Notes under the pieces: model-generated
What the model was told of the DNA's origin: nothing
Seen by the model: the letters and a program-made list of their open reading frames with translations, nothing else
Database searches by the model: none
Program-made: the position numbers and the translations under genes
Shown here: piece by piece, positions 5,267-14,000 of the stretch
How positions within the stretch are numbered: the stretch's first letter is position 1
How the letters are laid out: each line of letters opens with the position of its first letter
DNA from: Deltaproteobacteria bacterium
GTDB lineage: Bacteria > Desulfobacterota > Binatia > UBA9968
DNA: 17,105 nucleotides
Assembly (NCBI GenBank): GCA_023250495.1
Contig: JAHFAP010000039.1
Location: 1 to 17,105 of the forward strand
Direction of reading: 5' to 3'

Positions 5267-7611
5267 CGTCTGCCTCCAGCGCTTGCAGCTTCCTTCGCCT
5301 GACACAAACGCCAGATCTTCTCCGGTCTAAGCGGCATGTCGATGTGGGTGACACCGAAGGGAGAGAGCGCGTCCACCACCGCATTGACGATCGCCGGCGT
5401 GGAGCCGATCGTGCCGGCCTCGCCCACTCCCTTGGCTCCCAGCGGATTTACCGGTGTGGGTGTCTCGGTTCGGGCCAGCTCGAATCGCGGCACATCTTTC
5501 GCCCTCGGCAGCGCGTAATCCATCAGGCTTCCAGTAAGGAGCTGACCATTCTCATCATAGATCACCTCTTCGTAGAGGGCCTGTCCCAGTCCCTGAGCGA
5601 TGCCGCCCTGTATCTGGCCATCGACGAGGAGCGGATTGATGACCTTGCCGCAATCATCCACGGCAACATATTTTTTTATCTCCACAGCTCCCGACTTGGG
5701 ATCAACCTCAACCACGCAGATGTGCGCGCCGAAGGGAAACGTGAAGTTGGAAGGCTCAAAGACAGCCGTGGCGGAAAGTCCCGGCTCCATCTTTTTGGGG
5801 AGCTTTCTCGCCATATGGGCCTCAAGGGCGATTTGCTCCAGCGTGATCCCCTTCTTCGGCACCCCTTTGACGCTGAACTTCCCATCCGCAAAGACCAGAT
5901 CTTCCAGGTCAGCCTCAAAGAGATGCGCGGCGATCTCGCGCGCTTTCTCCTTGACCCTCTGCGCGGCCTGCAGCACCGCGGTCCCGCCGACTGCAGTTGC
6001 GCGACTCCCGAAAGTTCCGATGCCGCTCGCAACGACAGCGGTGTCGCCGTGAATCACGGTAATGTCATCAATCTCCACCCCAAGCTCATCCGCCACGATC
6101 TGAGCGAAGGAGGTCTCTTGCCCTTGACCATGCGGTGAGACCCCCGTGAGAATCGTTACCTTTCCGGTGGGCTCCACTCTCACCGCCCCATACTCCCAGC
6201 CTCCGGCAGGCATCGCCGCCGAAGGCCCCATGGCGCAGATCTCCACGTAGGTAGAGAGGCCGATCCCCAGGTATCTTCCCTGACTTCTCAGCCTCTTCTG
6301 CTGGCGCTTCCACTTCTCATAACCGACAAGCTTGAGCGCCTTGTCCAGCGCGAGCTGATAGTTGCCGCTGTCGTAAACTAAACCCGTCGCAGTTTTGAAC
6401 GGAAATTCCTTCGGCTTGGGAAAGTTTTTCCGCCGGATCTTGACCGGATCCATTCCCAGCTCCCGCGCCACCCGGTCCATCATGCGCTCCACGACATAGG
6501 TCGCCTCCGGCCTGCCGGCGCCGCGATAGGCGTCGGTGGACATCTTATTGGTGAATACTCCGGTGACCTCGATGCTGATCGCTGGGATCTTATAGGCGCC
6601 TGAGAGCATGAGGCCGGTGAGAGGCGGGATACCGGGCGTGAGGAGCTGATGATAAGCGCCGATGTCGGCGATGACTCTGTATTGCAATCCCAAGATCGTC
6701 CCGTCTCTCTCCGCCGCCACCTCTACCTCGCCCACCTGTCCCCGCCCGTGAATGGTCGCCTGGATATTTTCCCTGCGCCCCTCGATCCATTTGACGGGCC
6801 GGTTGAGCTTCATGGCGAGATAACCCAACAACGCCTCTTCGGCATAGACGTTGAGCTTGCTGCCAAAGCCCCCGCCCACCTCCGGCGCGATCACGCGGAC
6901 ATAGTTTTCGGGGAGCTTGAGCATCAGCGATAGCTGCGTTTTAAGAAGATGGGGAATCTGGGTGGAGGACCAGAGCGTCAGCTCCCCTTCGCCGGGAAAG
7001 TAGCGCGCCACAACCCCGCGCGGTTCGAGCGCGATCGGAGCCAGGCGCTGATGCACCAGGCGTTGCTTTACCACCTTGTCAGCATCCTTGAAGACCTTGC
7101 TCAGATTTCCCTGCTTGAGCGTCCAGCGGAAGGCCACATTGTCGGGCCATTCAGAATGGATGACCGGACTTTCTCGCCCCAGCGCTTTCTCCGGATCGGA
7201 GACTACCGGCAGAGGCTCGTAATCGACGCGTATCCGGTCGAGAGCGTCAGTAGCCGCATAGCGATCCTCAGCGACCACGGCCGCCACTGCTTCGCCGACG
7301 AAGCAGACCTTGTCCGACGCCAGAACCGCGCGCTTGGGAACCCTGAGAGTGGGATTCTGGCTCGCCACGGGCACCGCTCCTACCCGGTCGCCGATGTCGC
7401 TGCCGGTGAAGACCGCAACTACCCTCGGAACCTGCAGCGCCGCTTCAGTTTGAATACCCTTAATCCGCGCATGCGCGTACGGGCTTCTCAGGATCGCCAC
7501 ATGAAGGATACCCGGCAGGCTGATGTCGTCCACGTAATGCGCGAGACCGCGAATCAATCTCGGATCTTCCCGCCGCCTGACCTTGGCGCCGACGAGCTTA
7601 CTTACCGGCAT
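5263..7611 (-). CDS. coxL: Form II carbon monoxide dehydrogenase-type molybdopterin subunit (large chain)
   Basis: The 782-residue protein is the catalytic subunit of a xanthine dehydrogenase-family hydroxylase. It has the N-terminal a/b hammerhead domain (about 15-135) and the two cofactor-binding domains beyond. Visible sites are GGGFGSK (247-252) near the molybdenum cofactor, the active-site loop AYRGAGR (361-367), and the catalytic glutamate in GVGEAG (Glu731). True form I CO dehydrogenases carry AYxCSFR with a cysteine that binds copper; this protein lacks that cysteine, so it is form II or a related hydroxylase, and its substrate cannot be named. The ATG at 7611 follows GGGAGAAAAG. It overlaps coxM by four bases and lies 38 bases after coxS, with a dispersed repeat in between. 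Confidence 0.9.
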   Translation of the reverse strand: MPVSKLVGAKVRRREDPRLIRGLAHYVDDISLPGILHVAILRSPYAHARIKGIQTEAALQVPRVVAVFTGSDIGDRVGAVPVASQNPTLRVPKRAVLASDKVCFVGEAVAAVVAEDRYAATDALDRIRVDYEPLPVVSDPEKALGRESPVIHSEWPDNVAFRWTLKQGNLSKVFKDADKVVKQRLVHQRLAPIALEPRGVVARYFPGEGELTLWSSTQIPHLLKTQLSLMLKLPENYVRVIAPEVGGGFGSKLNVYAEEALLGYLAMKLNRPVKWIEGRRENIQATIHGRGQVGEVEVAAERDGTILGLQYRVIADIGAYHQLLTPGIPPLTGLMLSGAYKIPAISIEVTGVFTNKMSTDAYRGAGRPEATYVVERMMDRVARELGMDPVKIRRKNFPKPKEFPFKTATGLVYDSGNYQLALDKALKLVGYEKWKRQQKRLRSQGRYLGIGLSTYVEICAMGPSAAMPAGGWEYGAVRVEPTGKVTILTGVSPHGQGQETSFAQIVADELGVEIDDITVIHGDTAVVASGIGTFGSRATAVGGTAVLQAAQRVKEKAREIAAHLFEADLEDLVFADGKFSVKGVPKKGITLEQIALEAHMARKLPKKMEPGLSATAVFEPSNFTFPFGAHICVVEVDPKSGAVEIKKYVAVDDCGKVINPLLVDGQIQGGIAQGLGQALYEEVIYDENGQLLTGSLMDYALPRAKDVPRFELARTETPTPVNPLGAKGVGEAGTIGSTPAIVNAVVDALSPFGVTHIDMPLRPEKIWRLCQAKEAASAGGRR

Positions 7612-7624
7612 GGCTTTTCTCCCA

Positions 7625-7668
7625 AATTTTGGATCTTCGATTTTGGATTTTAGATTGGGTCCAAAATT
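7625..7668. repeat. Dispersed intergenic repeat, copy B, at the coxS-coxL junction
   Basis: AATTTTGGATC (7625-7635) and GGTCCAAAATT (7658-7668) are inverted copies with ten of eleven bases complementary around a 22-base AT-rich loop. The 10-mer ATTTTGGATT (7640-7649) recurs in copy C on the other strand, and AATTTYGGATC recurs in copy A. The right half lies inside the coxS frame and supplies its last codons and TAA stop. Confidence 0.55.
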
Positions 7669-8159
7669 CTATTGCCTACTGCCTTCTGCCTCAATTTTTT
7701 CGCCGCGTACTGGACCGCATCCACGATGTGCTGATAGCCGGTGCAGCGGCAGAGATTCCCATCGATGGCGTGGCGAATCTCGTCCTCGGAAGGCTTAGAA
7801 TCGCGCAACAGGAGTTGATAGGTGGAAAGGATCATGCCGGGCGTGCAGTAGCCGCACTGAAGCCCGTGACATTCCCAAAAGCCCTCCTGGATCGGGTGCA
7901 GCTCCTCACCCTGAGCCAACCCCTCGATCGTCAGGACTTCTCCGCCGTCGGCCTGGACTGTTAGAACCGTGCAGGATTTCACCGCCGCACCGTTCAGCAT
8001 GATTGTGCAGGCGCCGCAGATGCTGGTCTCGCAGCCGATATGCGTGCCGGTCAACCCGACAACATCGCGGAGGTAATGGACCAGCAAAAGCCGCGGCTCG
8101 ACCTCGTGGCTATAGGCAGTCCCGTTGATGCGAATGGAGACCTTGGTTCTCGCCGCCAC
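7650..8159 (-). CDS. coxS: Form II carbon monoxide dehydrogenase-type iron-sulfur subunit (small chain)
   Basis: The 169-residue protein holds two [2Fe-2S] clusters. The plant-ferredoxin-type ligands are Cys43, Cys48, Cys51 and Cys63, and the second domain has Cys102, Cys105, Cys137 and Cys139 (C-x2-C-x31-C-x-C) with GlnCysGlyTyrCys facing the molybdenum site. It relays electrons from CoxL to the FAD of CoxM in the cytoplasm. I place the start at a GTG at 8159, with GGA ten bases upstream; the frame is open to a GTG at 8210, but that would add 17 residues unlike the family. The last eleven residues (KAVGNRILDPI) fall in or next to a dispersed repeat and look like a recent add-on. It is the first gene of the coxSLM operon. 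Confidence 0.9.
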   Translation of the reverse strand: MAARTKVSIRINGTAYSHEVEPRLLLVHYLRDVVGLTGTHIGCETSICGACTIMLNGAAVKSCTVLTVQADGGEVLTIEGLAQGEELHPIQEGFWECHGLQCGYCTPGMILSTYQLLLRDSKPSEDEIRHAIDGNLCRCTGYQHIVDAVQYAAKKLRQKAVGNRILDPI

Positions 8160-8185
8160 TGTTTTTTTTCCGCAGACCCTTTTGC

Positions 8186-8220
8186 TATTATCTATAGCCC
8201 AATGGCACACCCGCGATCAA
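8186..8220. promoter_or_regulatory. Divergent promoter region between coxS and the glycosidase gene
   Basis: Only 42 bases separate the two start codons. Reverse strand: TTGATC (8220-8215), 18 bases, TATAGA (8196-8191), placing the coxS transcript start near 8184. Forward strand: TATTAT (8186-8191) lies eleven bases before the ATG at 8202, but no good -35 box precedes it (only a T-run). The -10 elements overlap in the near-palindrome CTATTATCTATAG, so the two directions may compete for polymerase. Confidence 0.3.
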
Positions 8221-9038
8221 GGTTCCTCTGGCTGTTCTTTTTGCTTCTCGCCCTGCCCTACAGCGGCCTAACTCAAGGACCCCCCAGCGCCCGCAACAAC
8301 CTCAAAGCCAGTCCGGGCCTCGCGATCACGGACATCGGGAACTGGAAAGTAATCCAGAAGGGAACCGAGTTCCGCAAGGTCACTCTGGAGCGAGCCGAGC
8401 CGCACCATCTGATCGATCTCAAGCTCGTTCGCTTCGATACCCGCTGGATCGTGCCGCGCATCGTCCGCAGCCTGCTGTACAACCTCAAGGTGTCCAACGT
8501 CAAGACCCTGGTGGAAAAGAGCGGGGCAACGGCCATGATCAACGCCAATTACTTCGACGAAAAGGGAACGCCGCTTGGATTTCTCAAGAGCGCCGACGAA
8601 GTGAACCCGAACGTCTCCAAGAGCGCCATCTACACCGGCATCTTTGGCATAAAGGACCATCTCCCCTTCATCGTCCACCGCGATCAATTCGTCCCCCAGC
8701 AAGCCGACGAGGGCCTCCAGGCCGGGCCGTTGCTGCTGATGAAAGGCTCACCTTTAACCGTCACGCGCGGCGCCGGCAGACAATTCCGCCGCTCCGTGAT
8801 AGGCATCGACTCGGATCAAAAGCTGATCATCGCGGTGACGGACACCCTGTTCGGGGGATTGACCTGGGTCGAGCTGCAGGAATTCTTCGGCTCAGCACAG
8901 TGGCACGTGCAGACATCCGATCTGCTCAACCTCGACGGCGGCGGCTCAGCCCAGCTCTATGTCAGAGGAGTTCAGTTCGAGGAGTATGTGCCGGGAACCG
9001 CGGAGGTGCCGGTCGCTATCGGCTTCTTTCAAAAATAG
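8202..9038 (+). CDS. Exported phosphodiester glycosidase family (NAGPA-domain) protein
   Basis: The 278-residue protein starts with a signal peptide (basic MAHPRSR, hydrophobic FLWLFFLLLALPY, likely cut near residues 23-26). It then matches the NAGPA/DUF2233 phosphodiester glycosidase domain: INANYF (113-118), QAGPLL (173-178), RSVIGID (197-203) and NLDGGGSA (243-250). Members cleave sugar phosphodiester bonds, in bacteria probably on cell-wall or exopolysaccharide material. The frame extends upstream to 8040, but that part lies antisense inside coxS; ATG at 8202 gives an intact signal peptide. No ribosome-binding site precedes it, and a -10-like TATTAT is eleven bases away, suggesting a very short or absent leader. 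It stands alone and is convergent with nuoN, so no pathway can be inferred from neighbours. Confidence 0.85.
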   Translation: MAHPRSRFLWLFFLLLALPYSGLTQGPPSARNNLKASPGLAITDIGNWKVIQKGTEFRKVTLERAEPHHLIDLKLVRFDTRWIVPRIVRSLLYNLKVSNVKTLVEKSGATAMINANYFDEKGTPLGFLKSADEVNPNVSKSAIYTGIFGIKDHLPFIVHRDQFVPQQADEGLQAGPLLLMKGSPLTVTRGAGRQFRRSVIGIDSDQKLIIAVTDTLFGGLTWVELQEFFGSAQWHVQTSDLLNLDGGGSAQLYVRGVQFEEYVPGTAEVPVAIGFFQK

Positions 9039-9042
9039 TTTG

Positions 9043-9100
9043 GGGTTTCGAGTTGCGAGTCCCGAGGCGAGAACAACGGGAAAGCGGAAACGCGAAACTC
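9043..9100. repeat. Possible inverted element between convergent genes (copy D, weak)
   Basis: GTTTCG (9045-9050) pairs with CGAAAC (9093-9098), and TCCCG (9060-9064) with CGGGA (9077-9081); the middle pairs poorly. Its GTTTCGAGTTGCGAG composition resembles the other intergenic repeats loosely, but it lacks the AATTTYGGATY core. It fills the gap between the glycosidase stop and the nuoN stop, and could serve as a weak two-way terminator although no T-run follows. Confidence 0.3.
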
Positions 9101-10538
9101 AGTGCAGAGAGATGAAGGAGATCCGGCTCAGATCCAGGGCTGGCGCGGGCAGAACTCCCAAGTAGACGGTTCCAAGCACGGCAATGGCGATGGCGAGATA
9201 AAGATAAGGCGCGCGGGCAAACGGCTTCCCCTCCGCTCCGCCCTCCTCCATGTACATCATCACGATCACCCTGAGGTAATAGACTACGGAAAGCAGGCTG
9301 TTCAGCGCGCCGATGATTGCAAGATCTATGTGGCCGGCAACGACCGCTGAGCGGAAGAGATAGAATTTTCCGGTGAACCCGGCGAGCGGCGGAAAGCCGG
9401 CGAGAGAAAGCATGAAGAGCGACATGGCCATTCCCAAAAATGGCCGCTTGAAGCCGAGGCCGGCGAAATCGCTGTACGCCTCGTGGTCATTTTCCCCTTC
9501 CTTCAAGGCGATGAGCACGCCGAACGCCCCAAAGGTCATCGCCGCGTAGCTTAGCAGATAGAACAGCAGCGCCTGACCGCCGCTCTCGCCTCCGGCGACG
9601 AGGGCTATCAGCAGGTAACCGGCATGGGCGATGCTCGAGTAGGCGAGCATCCGCTTCACGCTCGACTGCGAGATGGCCAGGAGATTTCCCACGGTCATGG
9701 TGAGAATCGCCAGCGCCTTTAGCGGCAAGGTCCACTCGGATTGCAGCGGCGACAACTGGTAGAGAAAAATTCGCGCCCAGCCGGCGAAGGCAGCCGCTTT
9801 GACTGCAACCGCCATAAAGGCCGAGACCGGCGTCGGCGCCCCGTCGTAAACATCCGGCACCCAGAAATGGAACGGCACCGCCGCGACTTTGAAGGCCAGC
9901 CCCACGAATAAGAGAAAAACGCCCGCAGAAAGGATGATCGACCCGTGACTTTTGGTCTGGCCCAGCGCCGAGGCGATGCGGCCGAGGTGGGTCGAGCCGG
10001 CCGCGCCATAGATGAGCGCAATCCCATAGAGCAGAAAGCCGGTCGCGAACGCGCCGATGAGAAAGTATTTCATCGCCGCCTCGCTCGCCTGACTGCGCTC
10101 GCGCCACATGCCGGTCAAAATATAGACGCCGATCGACATCGTCTCCAGACCGAGAAAAAAGAGGATGAGATCGTTGGCCGCGGCCATGAGGATCATCCCG
10201 AAGGTGCTTAGGAGAACGAGGGCATAGAATTCGCCTTCATGGATGTTGGTCTCTCTGACGTAGTGGACCGACGAGAGAATCGTGATCGCGGCAGCGCCAA
10301 GAAAGAGCTCGGTGAAGAAGAGCGCAAAGTCGTCCAGCAGGATGCTATCCTGAAAGGCGCCTTCGTGACTCCCCCAAAGGAAAAGAGCCATGCCTCCCGC
10401 GAGCGCCAAACCGATAAGGCTGATCCAGACGAGCAGCCCCTTTTCATCCTTGCGGATAAATAGATCCAGCAGCAGCACACTCAGCGCCGTCAAAACCACT
10501 TCGGCGGACGGCAGCAGCGGTGCGAGATTAGTTTCCAC
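9099..10538 (-). CDS. nuoN: NADH-quinone oxidoreductase subunit N
   Basis: The 479-residue antiporter-like subunit of complex I sits in the inner membrane arm. It has about 14 hydrophobic segments and the conserved charged residues of the proton path: Glu132 in LGLETMS, Lys217 in LAFKVAAVPFHFW, Lys247 in AVAVKAAAF and Lys391 in GFTGKFYLF. The last is Lys as in NuoN, whereas NuoM has Glu there, which fixes the identity. Length is normal (E. coli about 485). The start is a GTG at 10538 that overlaps the end of nuoM by eleven bases, with AGGAG about ten bases upstream. It is the last gene of the nuo operon; transcription then meets the convergent glycosidase gene, and I see no strong terminator. 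Confidence 0.95.
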   Translation of the reverse strand: METNLAPLLPSAEVVLTALSVLLLDLFIRKDEKGLLVWISLIGLALAGGMALFLWGSHEGAFQDSILLDDFALFFTELFLGAAAITILSSVHYVRETNIHEGEFYALVLLSTFGMILMAAANDLILFFLGLETMSIGVYILTGMWRERSQASEAAMKYFLIGAFATGFLLYGIALIYGAAGSTHLGRIASALGQTKSHGSIILSAGVFLLFVGLAFKVAAVPFHFWVPDVYDGAPTPVSAFMAVAVKAAAFAGWARIFLYQLSPLQSEWTLPLKALAILTMTVGNLLAISQSSVKRMLAYSSIAHAGYLLIALVAGGESGGQALLFYLLSYAAMTFGAFGVLIALKEGENDHEAYSDFAGLGFKRPFLGMAMSLFMLSLAGFPPLAGFTGKFYLFRSAVVAGHIDLAIIGALNSLLSVVYYLRVIVMMYMEEGGAEGKPFARAPYLYLAIAIAVLGTVYLGVLPAPALDLSRISFISLH

Positions 10539-12066
10539 GGGCCGCTTTCTCCTCGTCGCTCGCCTCGCCGCGAATCAGCGGAACCGCCAGCTTCTGGCTC
10601 TCGACTCGCTGGATGACCAGCCGAACCGAGCTTTTCATCCGGCTCAAGAAGGGCTGAGGGTAAATGCCCATGAAAAAGATCAGGCCTACGATAGGCGCGA
10701 GCATGAAGATCTCCCTGGAGTTCAGGTCTTGGAGCCGCTGGTTCTCCGGCCGGGCCAGAGGACCGAAGACCACGCGGCGGAACATCCACAGCATATAGAT
10801 CGCTCCCAGCACCACGCCGCTCGCCGCGACCGCCGCCCACAACGGGGACACCTCGAACGCGCCCAGCAGGATGAGAAACTCGCCGACAAAGCCGTTGAGC
10901 CCAGGAAGACCGATGGAAGAGAGGGTGACCACGAGAAAAAATGATGAAAAGACCGGGAGCTGCTTCCACAGTCCGCCGAAGTCGTCGATCATGCGCGCGT
11001 GCCGCCGCTCGTAGATCATGCCGACGATGAGAAACAGCGCGCCGGTGGAGAGACCATGATTGAGCATCTGATAGAGCGCGCCTTGAATTCCCTGAAGATT
11101 GAACGTGAACAGCCCCAGCATGACGAAGCCGAGATGGCTCACCGAAGAATAGGCGACGAGCTTCTTAAGGTCCTCCTGCATCATGGCAACCATCGCGCCA
11201 TAGATGATCCCGGTGAGCGCCAGGGCGGCGATGAACGGCGCCGCGACGAGCGCGGCCTCGGGAAACAGAGGAATCGCGAAGCGCAAAAAACCGTAGGTCC
11301 CCATCTTTAGGAGAATGGCCGCCAGGATGACCGAGCCGGCGGTGGGCGCTTCCACGTGAGCGTCCGGAAGCCAGGTATGGAGCGGAAAGAGCGGGACCTT
11401 GATCGCAAAGGAAAGGGCGAAGGCCAGGAACAGCCACATCTGCTCGTCGTAGGGGAGATGGAGATGGGCGATCCGCAGCAGATCGAAGGTTAGGCGCTGC
11501 GTCACCTGAAAATTGCGCGTCGCCAGAAAGATTATTCCGACCAGCATGAGCAGGCTGCCGGCCATGGTGTAAATCACGAACTTGACCGCGGCGTAGATGC
11601 GGCGCGGGCCGCCCCAGACCCCGATGAGAAAATACATCGGCACCAGCATCACTTCCCAATAGACGTAGAAGAGAAACAGATCGAGGGCGACCAAAGCGCC
11701 GAGCATGCCGGTCTCCAGGAGCAGCATGAAAAAGAGATACTCCTTGATCCTCTCGCGGATGGTCCAGGATGCCAGGATCGTGATCGGCCCGAGAAACGTA
11801 GTGAGCAAAACCAAAAAAAGACTGAGCCCGTCGATGCCGACGAAGTAATCGATCCCGTAGGCAGGAATCCAGGCAAGCCGCTCGACAAGCTGCATCTCGC
11901 CAAGATTGGGATCGAAGCGGTAGAGGATCCAGAGCGACTGGAGAAACGTCAACAGGGCGACACTCAACGCTGCTTGCAGAAGCGCGGAATTCCTGCTCCT
12001 TGGGATCACGAGCAACCCCAGGGCCCCCAACGCGGGCAGAAAGACAAGCAGGCTTAGATCGCTCAT
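10528..12066 (-). CDS. nuoM: NADH-quinone oxidoreductase subunit M
   Basis: The 512-residue antiporter-like membrane subunit of complex I has the expected key residues: Glu138 in FYVYWEVMLVPMYF, Lys223 in SFAIKVPLFPLHTWLPDAH, Lys254 in AAILLKMGTYG, and Glu396 in NGFVGEFLIL. The VEAPTAGSVILA segment is characteristic of NuoM. Length matches the family (E. coli 509). The ATG at 12066 lies four bases after the nuoL stop with GGTGAG close by; the frame remains open a few codons upstream inside nuoL, which I reject. It overlaps nuoN by eleven bases. It forms one of three proton-pumping modules in the membrane arm. Confidence 0.96.
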   Translation of the reverse strand: MSDLSLLVFLPALGALGLLVIPRSRNSALLQAALSVALLTFLQSLWILYRFDPNLGEMQLVERLAWIPAYGIDYFVGIDGLSLFLVLLTTFLGPITILASWTIRERIKEYLFFMLLLETGMLGALVALDLFLFYVYWEVMLVPMYFLIGVWGGPRRIYAAVKFVIYTMAGSLLMLVGIIFLATRNFQVTQRLTFDLLRIAHLHLPYDEQMWLFLAFALSFAIKVPLFPLHTWLPDAHVEAPTAGSVILAAILLKMGTYGFLRFAIPLFPEAALVAAPFIAALALTGIIYGAMVAMMQEDLKKLVAYSSVSHLGFVMLGLFTFNLQGIQGALYQMLNHGLSTGALFLIVGMIYERRHARMIDDFGGLWKQLPVFSSFFLVVTLSSIGLPGLNGFVGEFLILLGAFEVSPLWAAVAASGVVLGAIYMLWMFRRVVFGPLARPENQRLQDLNSREIFMLAPIVGLIFFMGIYPQPFLSRMKSSVRLVIQRVESQKLAVPLIRGEASDEEKAARGN

Positions 12067-12070
12067 GCAC

Positions 12071-13978
12071 TCACCGTCCCAAGAGATAGGCAAATATCAG
12101 CAGCGTTCCGGCGAGGAAGGCGAACAGGTAATGCTGCACGTCGCCGCTCTGGATGCGCCGCCAGGAGAGGCTGCCCGCGCGGATCGTGCTGGCGACGCCG
12201 TTGACGAACCCGTCGATGAATCCCGGATCGAAGATCTGCGCCAGCCATCGCGCGCATGCCGTGAAAGGCCGAACGAAAACGCAATCGTAAATCTCGTCGA
12301 CGTAGTATTTGTGGGCGAGCCAGCGGTAGATCGTCGTCGCGGCAATTCGCTCTGCAACCCTGCTCTCGCGGCCGTAGAGAAGGAACGCGAGCAAGAAGCC
12401 CAATGCCGCGATCCCCAAAGTGAGAGCCATAAGGAACAGCTCTCCGCCTGGCGCTGCATCATCCACCGCCTCCTGGACGCCGAGAACCGACTGAAGCCAC
12501 GGGTCCCAGACGCTTCCCCACATAAAATCCGGCGTTCCCAACCAGCCGGCGAAGATCGATCCCAGCGCGAGCAGCACGAGCGGCACCGTCATCGCGGCAG
12601 GCGATTCGTGGAGGCGAGCCTTGGCTGGCTCTGCTACGCGGCACGCGCCATGAAACACCATGAAGAGCTGGCGGAACATATAAAAGGCCGTGAGCCCGGC
12701 GGTGAGCCAGGCCAGCAGCCAGAGCTGGGTGGAGCCATTGGGGCTCGCATAGGCCTGCCACAGAATCTGGTCTTTGGAAAAAAATCCCGCGGTGAGCGGC
12801 GCGCCTGAGATCACTAACGCAGCGACGAGGTAGGTCCAGTAGGTCGTCGGGAGATAGCGCCTGAGACCTCCCATCTTCCTCATGTCCTGTTCTCCTCCCA
12901 GAGCGTGGATGACGCTCCCCGAGCCAAGAAACAGACAGGCCTTGAAGAAGGCATGGGTGAAGAGATGAAAGATCGCCGCGCTGAAGGCGCCCACGCCGGC
13001 GGCCAGAAACATGTAGCCCAATTGGCTCACCGTAGAATAGGCCAACACCCGCTTGATATCATTTTGCGCCACGGCGATGGTCGCCGCAAAAAAGGCGGTC
13101 AGCGCGCCGATCGTAGCAATGACGGCGAGAGTCGCAGGGGCCAGAGAGAAAAGAAAGTGCAGGCGCGCGGTCATGTAAACGCCCGCGGTCACCATGGTAG
13201 CAGCATGGATCAGAGCACTGACCGGCGTTGGACCCTGCATCGCGTCGGGAAGCCACACGTAGAGCGGGATCTGGGCCGACTTTCCCGTGGCCCCGGCAAA
13301 GAACAGCAGCGTGATCAGTGTCACGCTCTCAGGCCGCAGCAGATGGGCGGCGCGCTCGAGCTCGGAGAAATTGAGAGTCCAGACGCCCTGGCGGCCCATC
13401 TCCCAGAAAAGCAGCAAGACTCCCAGGAGAAAACCGAAGTCGCCGATGCGGTTGACGATGAAGGCCTTGTTCCCGGCGATCGTGTTGGTGTGATCCTCGT
13501 ACCAGAATCCGATCAGCAGATAGGAGCAGAGCCCGACTCCCTCCCAGCCGACAAAGAGCAGCAGCAGGTTGTCGGCCAGGACCAGCAGCGACATGAAGAA
13601 GACGAAAAGATTGAGGTAAGCGAAGTAGCGGGTCATCCCTTCGTCGTCGCCCATGTAGCCTAAGGAGTAAACGTGGATGAGGAGACCGATGCCGGTGATC
13701 ACCAGGAGCATGACCGCGGTCAAAGCGTCGGCTTGAAAGGAGAGCTGCGCCTTGAACGGCTCGGAATCGATCCAGATAAAGAGCACATCCCGGAAGACGC
13801 CCGACGCGGGAAGAAGCCAGAAAACCGCCAGAGAGACGAGAAACGACAGCGCCACGGCGCCGCAGGCCAGAAACCCGGCGAACTGCGGTCGTAGGCGCGC
13901 GCCGAACAAAATATTCAGCGCCGCACCCGCTAACGGGATGAGTGGGATGAAGCGAAGGAGGCCAAACTGTTCCATCAT
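12071..13978 (-). CDS. nuoL: NADH-quinone oxidoreductase subunit L
   Basis: The 635-residue protein is the distal antiporter-like subunit of complex I. It carries Glu146 in LLFVGWEGVGLCSYLL, Lys233 in AGATGKSAQIPLYVWLPDAM, His258 in SALIHAATMV, and SKDQILW further on. The long C-terminal part (KYYVDEIYDCVFVRPF onward, ending in a last membrane helix) is the family's lateral-helix extension. Either of two adjacent ATGs (13978 or 13975) may be used, with GGAA just upstream; the frame stays open to 14026 through a repeat, and those residues (start TTG) are not family-like. A 66-base gap with that repeat separates it from nuoK, the largest gap in this operon. Confidence 0.96.
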   Translation of the reverse strand: MMEQFGLLRFIPLIPLAGAALNILFGARLRPQFAGFLACGAVALSFLVSLAVFWLLPASGVFRDVLFIWIDSEPFKAQLSFQADALTAVMLLVITGIGLLIHVYSLGYMGDDEGMTRYFAYLNLFVFFMSLLVLADNLLLLFVGWEGVGLCSYLLIGFWYEDHTNTIAGNKAFIVNRIGDFGFLLGVLLLFWEMGRQGVWTLNFSELERAAHLLRPESVTLITLLFFAGATGKSAQIPLYVWLPDAMQGPTPVSALIHAATMVTAGVYMTARLHFLFSLAPATLAVIATIGALTAFFAATIAVAQNDIKRVLAYSTVSQLGYMFLAAGVGAFSAAIFHLFTHAFFKACLFLGSGSVIHALGGEQDMRKMGGLRRYLPTTYWTYLVAALVISGAPLTAGFFSKDQILWQAYASPNGSTQLWLLAWLTAGLTAFYMFRQLFMVFHGACRVAEPAKARLHESPAAMTVPLVLLALGSIFAGWLGTPDFMWGSVWDPWLQSVLGVQEAVDDAAPGGELFLMALTLGIAALGFLLAFLLYGRESRVAERIAATTIYRWLAHKYYVDEIYDCVFVRPFTACARWLAQIFDPGFIDGFVNGVASTIRAGSLSWRRIQSGDVQHYLFAFLAGTLLIFAYLLGR

Positions 13979-14000
13979 CGATTTCCGGCTCGGGGTTTTA

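Noticed and set aside
5263..7611. True (form I) CO dehydrogenase
   Set aside because: The active-site loop is AYRGAGR and lacks the copper-binding cysteine of form I; gene order is S-L-M rather than M-S-L.
8159..8210. Longer CoxS starting at GTG 8210
   Set aside because: The extra 17 residues are not family-like and would cover the proposed -10 region; GTG at 8159 has a better-placed GGA site.
12905..13663. Forward frame opposite nuoL, and similar ones at 5344-6138, 6949-7653, 1353-2063 and 2180-2881
   Set aside because: All are mirror frames of confidently identified reverse-strand genes, without ribosome sites or recognisable domains.
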